Shown here piece after piece: positions 21,790-37,289 of a DNA stretch of 64,000 bases. Position numbers and translations under genes: made by a program. Each line of letters opens with the position of its first letter. The first letter of the stretch is position 1. The DNA comes from Selaginella moellendorffii (Eukaryota; Streptophyta; Lycopodiopsida; Selaginellales; Selaginellaceae), in contig NW_003314299.1 in the NCBI RefSeq assembly GCF_000143415.4, positions 1,121,773-1,185,772 on the forward strand, read 5' to 3'. A model generated the notes under the pieces. It was given only the letters and a program-made list of their open reading frames with translations, had not been told where the DNA came from and did no database searches.

Positions 21790-23201
21790 TCACTTCGTCT
21801 GGAAGATGTTTTGGATCATCTTCTGGGGAGAATTCGCTGCTGCTGCTTCGATCTGGGCGATTTCGTCGCTGGAGAGCCGCCAGCCAAGCGCGCCCAGGTT
21901 CTCTCGTGCTTGATCCAGGGTCTTGACTCCGGGGATTGGGATCGTTCCCTTGCAAATGCACCAGTTGATGGCTACCTTTTGGACGAACGCAAAAGGCATA
22001 AGAAAGATCTCAGCAGTGGAATCGAATTTGATTACCTGTGACATTGTCTTCTTCCTTTTTCTCGCGATTTCTTCCAGGGCGTCCAGCAGCGGTGTAATTC
22101 CCGGCAAAACTCGAGAGAAGAGCAATCCCCTGCGCGTACGTGTTAACGTAATGGTGGATCAAAAGAGAATTTCTCAGATACCGCGGTCCCTGTGGAAAGA
22201 TGGTTGACGACGCTTGGTATTTTCCCGTGAGCATTCCAAGTCCTAAAGGACTGTAAGCAATGACTTTGATTCCCAAGTCATCGCACACGGATTTAACCTC
22301 CATTTGATCGGTCCCCATGCTTAGAAGAGAGAATTGGACCTGAAAATCAAACAAGAAGTTCCAAAGAAGAAAGGACTATCTAGACCTGGGCAGAGCTTAG
22401 AGGAACTCCTTGCTTTTCCAAATACTTGTGGATTTTTACCAGTTGCTTCGGTCCATAGTTACTTACACCCACGGCCTTCACAAGTCCCTGGCAGTAATTT
22501 TATCATGTTTTTTTCTTACCGTCGTAGCAAACTAACTTGGAGCATACCTCCTTGTAAATTTCCGCAAGGCCGGACCACAGTGCTTGTTCTTGGAATGGAG
22601 CATAATTTGCAGCTGACCAATGCAGCTGACCAATTCCAAGCTGTTCCAGTTGTAATCTTCGCAAAGATCCTCTGAAAACCAAAGAAAACAAACTTCCAAA
22701 ATCACGTAAAAAGGAGAAAACTTACTTGCAAGCTTGAACCATTTGCCATGGTGTAACTCGCCATGGATAAGCTGCAAACTTGGTGGCAATCACAATATCT
22801 TTTTGAGTGCCTGGGAAGAACAGAGTTTCATTGAGAGAAGCGCAAATGTGGATTAAGATCTTAAACCTTGTTGGAACTCCCGGATAAATTTGCCCAGAAG
22901 AATCTCGCTTCGCCCATTCAGTTTTCCTGTGCCATACGAATCCGCTGTGTCAAAGAAATTAACACCCTTGGAAGTTGCAAAGTTGAAGAGCTGCTGAAGC
23001 TCGTTGTCCATGGAGGGATTGTATCCCCACAGCAGTGTGTTACCCCATGCCCAAGTTCCCAATCCCATTGGAGAGACCTTTACAGGGCCAAGCTTCACCT
23101 TTGCCACAGAGAATCTCAGAATGGATTGATTTCTGGAATAATCTTCCAGTTACCTTGTCCCATGGCCAAAGTGCTGGCATGAATGGTAGTAGTGAAGACA
23201 T
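21790..23201 (-). CDS. Aldo/keto reductase, At1g06690-like plastid type
   Basis: Multi-exon. ATG 23201 starts [16 protein letters not shown], spliced to [20 protein letters not shown]. Conserved pieces follow: [20 protein letters not shown] (catalytic Asp and Tyr), [20 protein letters not shown] (catalytic Lys), [20 protein letters not shown] (catalytic His), [60 protein letters not shown] and the end [12 protein letters not shown]. This is nearly colinear with Arabidopsis At1g06690, an NAD(P)-linked oxidoreductase associated with plastoglobules. The N-terminus from the only upstream in-frame ATG is just 16 residues before the domain, too short for a normal chloroplast transit peptide. A missed 5' exon is possible. 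The substrate is unknown. Confidence 0.92.
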
Positions 23202-23372
23202 AGATTCTTGAGGGAAGAAACTGTGAAATAAAAAAGACTTTAAAGGCTGCTTGGATAATTTAGAGGTTCTGTGAAACAAAGGTTATATATCCAAATCTTG
23301 CTGTGCAGAATGAGATTTATTTTATCAAAATTGTGTGTGCAAAAGCCTTAATGAGACTTTGCAAAAGAATAA

Positions 23373-24229
23373 TTAGTTCGTATTGTACAAAATCTGGTGC
23401 GCCAACACCTGAATAAAGAAGCCATAAGATGGATTTTATTCAGGAAAAAAACACTAGCATCCTTCACCCGTTCAACACCCCTCACTCTCGCACCGCTGGT
23501 AAACTTCCGCTTGCAGACGGAACATCTTAGGCGCTGTTGGTCATGCTCCTTGTTGTTAAAGTAATCAAATCTAGTCTCCTGGCCGCAAAATATACACGGA
23601 ACTAGCTTTTCAGTGTCTTGCTTAAACGCCATTGATCTCTTTCTCTTCAGGCTTTTCTCCAAACCGGGCTTGCCCAGCCCAATCGGCACCCTACAGTCAC
23701 TCAAAATCTGAGCTTCACGAGGCCTTGGATTAGAAAAACTTGAGCTTTTGAGTGGCACAAGATCATGAAGAACTGCACTGGAAGATGAAGATATGTGCAT
23801 AAAATCATGTAAAACTGGCTGTGAAGTTGAAGATGTTATGTTCTTCCTGTGCATGCTTGAAACCTCCAAATCAGGCAGTGCCCTTAGTTGGCTGTTCATG
23901 TTTGCTATAAGAGCAAAACGATCCTCTTCATCCATTGCAGCAGCACCACCACTAGAACTTTCCTCTGTTTCATCTGATGACAATAACGACGACTCCGGCG
24001 AGCCCCCAGATCCAGCAATGGCTTCCGGTTTAGCATCAAATCCTCCAGCTTCATCTATACCTAGCGCTTCATCGCGAGTTACGTTTCCTGTGATTACAGT
24101 TTTCACAATTATTGAATCCGTCTCCCTCCCCCTCAAAGATGTAATATGTTTGTGACAACTTTCGAGCGATGGGTGCCAGGTTTCCGTGAGAAGAATCACA
24201 CCTCTGGCACCCCGATCATCTGGCCGCAT
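23373..24229 (-). CDS. Divergent Dof-like zinc-finger protein, copy 1
   Basis: ATG 24229 starts MRPDDRGARGVILLTETWHP. Exon 1 encodes 254 aa. A 59-nt intron (23409-23467, donor GTGAAGG, acceptor TTATTCAG) leads to a short exon, VLAHQILYNTN, with stop TAA at 23373. The unspliced frame would run further, to 23348. Residues 212-254 form the only recognisable domain: CIFC, then TRFDYFNN, HDQ, CSVC and KRKFTSGA. The spacing is C-X2-C-X20-C-X2-C. The 'T.F.Y.NN....Q..R..C..C.R..T.G...R' pattern parallels the plant Dof finger, which has X21. KRKR at 195-198 is a possible nuclear signal. The N-terminal 200 residues are Ser-rich and disordered-looking. A paralog lies at 32680-33240. Confidence 0.8.
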
Positions 24230-24536
24230 CTCATCACCTATATAAACTTTTTGGAAACTTTTTGAGTGTAACTAGAAACCTTGGATTCATAAGGTCCTAA
24301 TTATAGTGAAAAAAAAGGAAACATAAGGCCATAAAACCTTTAGGCCAAAACCCAAAACCCTGAATTTTTTGTGTGTGTTTGTTCTTGTTCGTGTTCTTCG
24401 CTGCTTCGCCACTTTTTTTCGTCTTCCCCAAACCAGGTTTTGCTCTTGCAATCTCCATCACTCTAGTGAAACATAGCTGCTGCTCGATGCCCAGCCACCG
24501 GAACCAAAGCACCCCAACACAAAGGATCCCGCTTGT

Positions 24537-25144
24537 CTACTCGTCGACGACGTTGACAAGCTCGTACTCCACAGCGGATAGGTTGTTGTCTTCCTTGACT
24601 GTGAAACTCTCGTCGGCTGCTGGCTCCACCCTTCCCCATTTGTCCACCGCCAAGCGCATGGACCCCTTGAACATGTCGATCTTGGCGTTTCGGAGGTTTA
24701 CTGTCACTCCTGGCTTCATTAGATCCACTGCAAAAAATCGAGAAAGAAACAAGGAGTTAGCAATCCAAAGAACTTGCAGACAGATGTAAGAACGAGACGA
24801 TCCAAAGAACTTGTAAGAACGAAACTATCCAAAGAACTTGTAAGAATGAAACCATCGCACAAGAGCTAGATCCAATCCAAACAACTTGAGCGAAGCAAGA
24901 AAACCAAGCTGAAAGAACGAGTGAAAATACCTTGTTCGTTCCTGGCAGTGAAGATGATCACTCCAGTGTCATCACCGACGACACACTCCGCGATTCGGAC
25001 CTGGCGAACGTTTTGGCCGTCGGGTCTCGCTTTCCTGAGCACCATTTTCGACGAGACCACCTTGACGACGAGCGTGTGCCCGGTGGTGCCCGGGCGGAGC
25101 TGGTCGACCTTGATAAACACGGGCTTTCGCAAGGAAGCGGCCAT
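24537..25144 (-). CDS. OB-fold nucleic-acid-binding protein (At4g28440 / SOSS-B-like)
   Basis: Two exons. ATG 25144 starts MAASLRKPVFIKVDQLRPGT and continues GHTLVVKVVSSKMVL, then RIAECVVGDDTGVIIFTARN. The intron begins GTATTTTC and ends TTTTGCAG. Exon 2 has VDLMKPGVTVNLRNAKIDMF, KGSMRLAVDKWGRVEP and EYELVNVVDE. These five beta-strand segments form one OB fold, close to Arabidopsis At4g28440. Related animal proteins (hSSB/SOSS-B) bind single-stranded DNA; plant members are described as DNA- or RNA-binding. It is small, with no targeting signal. Its start is about 845 bp from the divergent DUF579 gene, and an AAACCCTAAC telobox is at about 25276. Confidence 0.9.
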
Positions 25145-25989
25145 CTACACCACACTCGAGAGCAAAATTTCGCAAAGAACGGCGAATGCGGCGCTCAATC
25201 CTGGGGATCTAGCAGCGAATTTACCTGGACAGCGCCAAGAGATGGATCGATCACCGAGCGAGCGCCACGGACGAAGAAACCCTAACGCGCAAAATTTCCC
25301 TCTCGTGCGTGCCCTAAACGAAGCTTCGAAATGGATTATAAAAAGTGAAATCGGGCCGTTAACTTGCGTGGATTTACCCCTGACAAGGGTGAAAAAGGCC
25401 GTCCGAATATTCTAATCGTATAATTTTGTCATTTTCCCAGAGAGGTAGTGACGCATCAACATCGAAATCTTCTCTCCGTTTGGTAACAGGTACGTGTCCT
25501 TCTCTCTGGCGGCCCACTCCAAGAACCCTAAAAATCTCTGGCCCCATTGGGATGGTGGGAGAGGGGAGATTTTCACGGTAGCTCGCAATGCCACCAGCAG
25601 CGAGGGGGTCCACATGGAATTCGGGTAGAGATGCTCCCATCGATCGCTCGATCGGCATAAACAAAATGGAATGGAAGGTTGCTCGCTGTCTACTTCAAGA
25701 AGGTTAGGTTCTTGCGCGCCTCGCCCAGGGATATTTCTTGCCTTGAGCACGCAGATTTCCAGCGAGCAGCGCAGCGCCAGCGCCAGAGAGCCAATGCCGG
25801 CAGATTCTTAGCTTGCAAGGCCTCCTTGCGAGAGATTGCGGTCGATTCCAGGCGCCGGTAAGTGAATTGGCAGGGATTTCGGTTGTTCTTGGCGATATTT
25901 CGAGCGGATCTCACGATCTTTGGCAGCTGTCGGCGAGATTTGGGACCTGGAACACCGGCATCGAGAGAATCCCGCGATAATCCACCTCC
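25145..25989. other. Divergent promoter region between OB-fold and DUF579 genes
   Basis: No gene is accepted here. Short open frames on both strands show no family features. The AAACCCTAAC motif near 25276 suits the OB-fold gene. Sequence after about 25680 is probably DUF579 5' UTR, possibly with an intron (GTAAGTG at about 25858). Confidence 0.45.
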
Positions 25990-26934
25990 ATGGCTCTGTT
26001 CCCGTCGCCAAATCCCAAGAACAAGCCGTCCTGGAAGCTCCTCCCGATTCTCATCCTCGTCGTCTTCTCCCTCGCCTTCTTACTCTTCCGCGACGCTAGC
26101 AATCCCTCGCAATCCCTCGCATCTTCTTCTTCTTCTTCTTCCTCCTCCTCTCCCTCCTCGCAGATCGTCCTCGTCCCCGTGAAGAACACAATCTCGGTCC
26201 CAATGACGGTGGAGCGCCTCCCGCACGATCTCATGACCGCGCTCGTCCACTACGCCTCCACCGACACGACGCCACAGCAGACCCGCGAGGAGATCCTCAT
26301 GACCGCCAAGGTCCTCGCCAGCCGCGGCCCTTGCAACTTCCTCGTCTTCGGGCTTGGCCACGATAGCCTCCTCTGGAAGATGCTCAACTACGCCGGAAGA
26401 ACAGTGTTCCTGGAGGAGTCCGAGGATTGGATCCGGCAGATCAGCGAGAAACATCCGGAGCTAGAGACCCATATCGTGGAGTACAGCACAGTTCTCACCG
26501 AGGCCGATCAGCTGCTAGAACACGCTCGATCCAATCGAAAGGGGAAGTGTACTGCCGTCCAGAATTTGCTACTCTCCGAGTGTAAGCTCGCGCTCAATGG
26601 GCTGGCGGACGAGCTCTTCCAGGTGGAGTGGGATGTGATCATGGTGGACGCGCCGCGCGGGTATTTCCCCGGCGCGCCCGGGAGGATGGCGGCGATCTTC
26701 AGCGCGGCGGTGATGGCGCGGAGCCGCAAGACTGGGAATGGGACGGATGTGTTCGTGCACGATGTGGAGCGCCCCGTGGAGCGCAGCTACTCGGAGGAGT
26801 TTTTGTGCCGGGAGAATTTGGTGGAGGAATCGGTGACGAGCCATCTGTGGCATTTTAGGGTTCTTCCCAGCCCCGTGGGCAGGCACGAGTTTTGCGTTGC
26901 ATCGTCTTCCTCGGGGGGATCTCCCGCCAATTGA
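25990..26934 (+). CDS. DUF579 protein, glucuronoxylan methyltransferase / IRX15-like
   Basis: An intronless 314-aa frame. Residues 1-14 are cytosolic, about 17-33 form a single signal anchor (LLPILILVVFSLAFLLF), and a Ser-repeat stem encoded by a TCT/TCC microsatellite follows. The luminal domain has CNFLVFGLGHDSLLWKMLNY (SAM-binding-like GxG), FLEESEDW, EWDVIMVDAPRGYF, APGRMAAIFSAAVMARSRK, FVHDVERPVER and EEFLC. This is the DUF579 layout of Golgi type-II proteins. GXM members methylate glucuronic acid side chains of xylan; IRX15 members affect xylan chain length. The two branches cannot be split by eye here. Confidence 0.9.
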   Translation: MALFPSPNPKNKPSWKLLPILILVVFSLAFLLFRDASNPSQSLASSSSSSSSSSPSSQIVLVPVKNTISVPMTVERLPHDLMTALVHYASTDTTPQQTREEILMTAKVLASRGPCNFLVFGLGHDSLLWKMLNYAGRTVFLEESEDWIRQISEKHPELETHIVEYSTVLTEADQLLEHARSNRKGKCTAVQNLLLSECKLALNGLADELFQVEWDVIMVDAPRGYFPGAPGRMAAIFSAAVMARSRKTGNGTDVFVHDVERPVERSYSEEFLCRENLVEESVTSHLWHFRVLPSPVGRHEFCVASSSSGGSPAN

Positions 26935-27131
26935 GCTCGTGTGATCTTTCCTCCTTTCTAGAGAAATTTAGGGTTCTTCCAAAGGGCATTTCTCGATGCT
27001 ATGATTTGTCGCATTTTTTTTATCAATCGTGCGCGCGTCTTCTCGACGAGAGAGCTAGATCTTCCTAGGACGAATCTTTCTTAAAGATACCTTCTTCCCC
27101 TAGGACAATATTTTAGGGCTCTAGCGCGGCA

Positions 27132-31273
<4,142 letters not shown>

Positions 31274-31344
31274 AGCAAGGTTCGCTTTGTTCTGTAAACT
31301 AGATTTGTTTCTGACTCAATGTTTAGGGGTTTGCAGCTTCCACA

Positions 31345-32186
31345 ATGGCAGCAGCATGTCCTTGCGCTTCCGTCTCCCGGCCTGGAATGCTCTCGAGCAT
31401 GGGTTTTCTCAGAAATCAATGCTATCAGCTCCAGAAGAGAGTGGCATTTCCCGCAAGAAGCTGGACACGCAGATTGGCTACTGTCGCATATATGGAGAAT
31501 TCGAGCAGCAACCCAGTCGCCAAGCTCGTTAGTTCACTCCCTATCGTGGGTCTGTTCATGAGGATACTCAGTGACGAAGGTGGAATAGGAGGTGATAGAG
31601 TGGATTTTCCGGACTTTTACACAAGGGTGCAGAAGAGATGTCCGGAGGACGCGTCAGGAGCGTTCGCTCGTTTTGTAGAGCGCCACGGCAAGGTAGATTT
31701 TTACTTCGCAACTAAGAACTCATTTTTTTTCCCTTTCTTCTTCCAGGTAGCGAAGCCAATGTTCGTGCTTGTTTGGTGCTGGGTAGCTGCAGTCGGCGCT
31801 GGTCTCCTTAAAAGTGAGGACATTGCAATGGCGGCTTCTCGTCTCAGAGTTTCTTACGACGTCCAGTACGAGGTCGACTGCTTTGGCCTTCTCATGGACG
31901 AAGCTCTACAGGTTCGGGAGCATCTCTGTCTTCACAGTTTCGTAATCTCACGCAGCTTGTTTTCGTTTAGAAACGAAGAAAGTCTAATTCACCAGTTCCG
32001 GACGTGCCAATGATCACACGGATCGATAAAGCTCTAGACGGGATTTGTGCGTGCTCCATCGGGACAAAAAAAATCTCCAAGGAGGACGCTGAGCTGCTCT
32101 CCAAGATGATGTCGGCAGTCTTTCCGGGAGTCCCAGCACGCGAGATTGATGAGCTCGTCGAAACTCGAGTGTCCAGTGCAAGCTGA
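31345..32186 (+). CDS. Photosystem I assembly factor PSA3-like, chloroplast
   Basis: Three exons. ATG 31345 starts MAAACPCASVSRPGMLSSMG, a Ser/Arg/Ala-rich transit peptide of about 50 residues. The mature part begins VAKLVSSLPIVGLFMRILSD and has EGGIGGDRVDFPDFYTRV, FVLVWCWVAAVGAGLL (hydrophobic), KSNSPVPDVPMITRIDKALD and a C-terminus VFPGVPAREIDELVETRVSS. Introns start at GTAGATTT and GTTCGGGA. From memory, the 'SxP.VGL..RI.SDEGGIG' and 'W.AA.GAGLLK' phrases match PSA3, a stromal factor for PSI subunit PsaC assembly. The name is a family recollection and less certain than the chloroplast location. Confidence 0.65.
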
Positions 32187-32679
32187 GCGAACAAAACTAG
32201 AGGTACTTTTGATTTTTACACTATTATAATTTTTTTGCTCTCGCAGCACAGCTTGAGATCTCCGCTACTCACTTAATCCTTGATGTGTTTACTTTCTCAA
32301 GGATTTTCTTGGGAACTAAGAGATGTTTCTCGATTTTAGTCTTGCAAAGCTGAGAGATTGAAGATCCTTTGCTTCTCAAGCGTTGTTTGGCTTTCCAGGT
32401 CTCTCAGCTTTGACGAGAAAACTGTCCCTGCGATTTCGTCGCTAAACAGGTTCGCAAAGCTTTCCTCGTTTTCTTTGCTTAAAGGTCACGCCATTCCTCT
32501 ACAGGGAAATGCCATGCTTTGTACAAACGTCCTCTTCTACAAGAGCCTTCTCCTCCAAGACCAATGGCGAAAGCCAAGAACCACCGAGAGGGAAGTTGGA
32601 AAGCTAGCGAAAAACCAAGAACCTCCGAGAAAGGGGAAAAAATGGAAAAGGTAAATTTACACATTGCATTGATCGAAGC
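32187..32679. other. 3' intergenic region
   Basis: This lies between the convergent ends of the PSA3-like gene and the zinc-finger gene. 'CAAGGATTTTCTTGGGAAC' and related AAGCTTT-rich pieces are seen but no gene. Confidence 0.4.
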
Positions 32680-33240
32680 TCACGACTTTGGATCCATGGC
32701 GTGGAGCTTGGCCAGCCTCTTGCGCTCCTCCCCGCGCAGCTTGGCGCCGGGAGTGAACTTCCTCTTGCACCTCAAGCAGCGCCGCCGCGGTTGATCGTGC
32801 CGGTGATTGTTAAAGTAGTCGAATCGCGTCGCGGATCCACAAAAGATGCATGCCACCGCTGCCGGATCATCCCTGCGCCTCAAATCGCTGGCCGGAGGAG
32901 GAGGAGGAGGAGGAAGAGGAGGGCGAGGCAAATCCTCCGCGCTCGCTGGAGAAGTCACTGCGCTGCTCGATCCCAGAGGCGCTCCGGCAAACCCCAGCGT
33001 GAGCCATGGTTTCTTGCCGCCAAGGTCGGGAGCGCCAGTGTCTCGAGACGAGGACGACGATGACGACCTCTCGCAGCTCGCGCTCGCGCTCGTCGATGGG
33101 CTCCCGCCCTTGCAGAGCGCGAGGCCCAGATCGAGCTCCTCCCCCGGACGATCCTTGTGATCTTGGGCGATCAAAGTCGCGATTTGGAGCTCTAGCTTGC
33201 GGAGGAGAGTGGTGTCCTGGTGGCGGCGATGATCATCCAT
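32680..33240 (-). CDS. Divergent Dof-like zinc-finger protein, copy 2, with EAR-type motif
   Basis: An intronless 186-aa frame from ATG 33240 (MDDHRRHQDTTLLRKLELQI). The longer frame upstream begins with TTG and is not used. Residues 36-42 read LDLGLAL, an LxLxL motif of the EAR type that recruits TOPLESS co-repressors. A proline run spans about 107-116. The zinc finger has Cys131, Cys134, Cys155 and Cys158 (C-X2-C-X20-C-X2-C), with TRFDYFNN, HDQPRRRC, CLRC and KRKFTPGAKLRG. Twenty-nine of 40 finger residues equal those of the paralog at 23373-24229. Like Dof it has Y-x-NN and QPR; unlike Dof it has one residue fewer between the Cys pairs. A nuclear transcription-factor role is inferred. Its promoter is shared with NSUN2. 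Confidence 0.82.
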   Translation of the reverse strand: MDDHRRHQDTTLLRKLELQIATLIAQDHKDRPGEELDLGLALCKGGSPSTSASASCERSSSSSSSRDTGAPDLGGKKPWLTLGFAGAPLGSSSAVTSPASAEDLPRPPLPPPPPPPASDLRRRDDPAAVACIFCGSATRFDYFNNHRHDQPRRRCLRCKRKFTPGAKLRGEERKRLAKLHAMDPKS

Positions 33241-33486
33241 GGAAGAGAAGAAGAGAGGAAAAGGAAGAGAAAAAAGCAATGCATTACTTTAGCTTTAGGG
33301 TTTATATAGAGCCACCGACAATAAAAGGGAACTGACGTGTCTAGAAAGATTTATATGAGAGCTAATTTTTACTATGGAATTAAAGTCGTTATGTGACTAG
33401 GATTTAGGGTTAAAGCCCAGGGGTTAAAGTAGTTTAGGGTTAGGGTTTATAGCTTTTTAAAGTCCTGGTTTAGGGCTTTAGCGGGA
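33241..33486. promoter_or_regulatory. Short bidirectional promoter with telobox cluster
   Basis: Only 246 bp separate the divergent starts of the zinc-finger gene (-) and NSUN2 (+). TTTAGGGTTAGGGTTTA lies at 33433-33449, with further TTTAGGG units near 33294, 33402 and 33470. A TATATAA-like stretch is at about 33302-33307, for the minus gene. Teloboxes are common before plant translation-related genes. Confidence 0.75.
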
Positions 33487-36688
<3,202 letters not shown>

Positions 36689-36971
36689 CAAAAACTTCAT
36701 GACACACACACACACATGCTAGACTTGTTTTGGATCTTTGTGTTGATTAAACACAGGAAACTATGATGTTTTGGACTGGAGCCCTTGACTCTGACTACGA
36801 GCATGACAGTGGAAGTTACATTTTTAAATGGCAAAGCACACGAGAGAAGATTAAAGAAAATGGCCAGTGGGACTGACTGGAAGAACATGCATCTCATCAG
36901 AGATAGAAAGTTACACCTCAATTTAAAATCTTTTTCTTTTTTACACAAACATTAAACAGTAGCATAAGGTG

Positions 36972-37080
36972 GGATGGTATCCATCCACACTTTTTTTCAT
37001 TTTGATGGGCAGACAACACAAAACTTGCAATAAATTAAAAGAATCCTCCACTACACAGAGAGGTGGCATGGTATCCATCC
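36972..37080. repeat. Two copies of a palindromic GGATGG-TAT-CCATCC motif
   Basis: AGGTGGGATGGTATCCATCC at about 36967-36986 recurs as AGGTGGCATGGTATCCATCC at 37061-37080. The first contains the perfect inverted repeat GGATGG TAT CCATCC. Both lie in the convergent 3' region between NSUN2 and the GH9 gene. An (AC)n run is at about 36703-36716. Confidence 0.7.
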
Positions 37081-37289
37081 AAACCGAGGATCTCCTGTGC
37101 AAATCCTACAGGCTCAAACGATACCTTACGCTCTCACTCTCTCCAGGCTCCCAAATTTTTACACTAGACCTCTACACTACACTCACCAACAAAGCAAGAA
37201 ATAAAGAAAGAGAGAGAAGGAGAGATAGGTAACTTACATCCTCCCTTTGAAGACGAAGAAAGCTCGAGTGTGTGTGGCTCCCCAAAAAT

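Noticed and set aside
25374-25914. Several short open frames on both strands
   Set aside because: No family features; they lie in the divergent promoter and 5' UTR.
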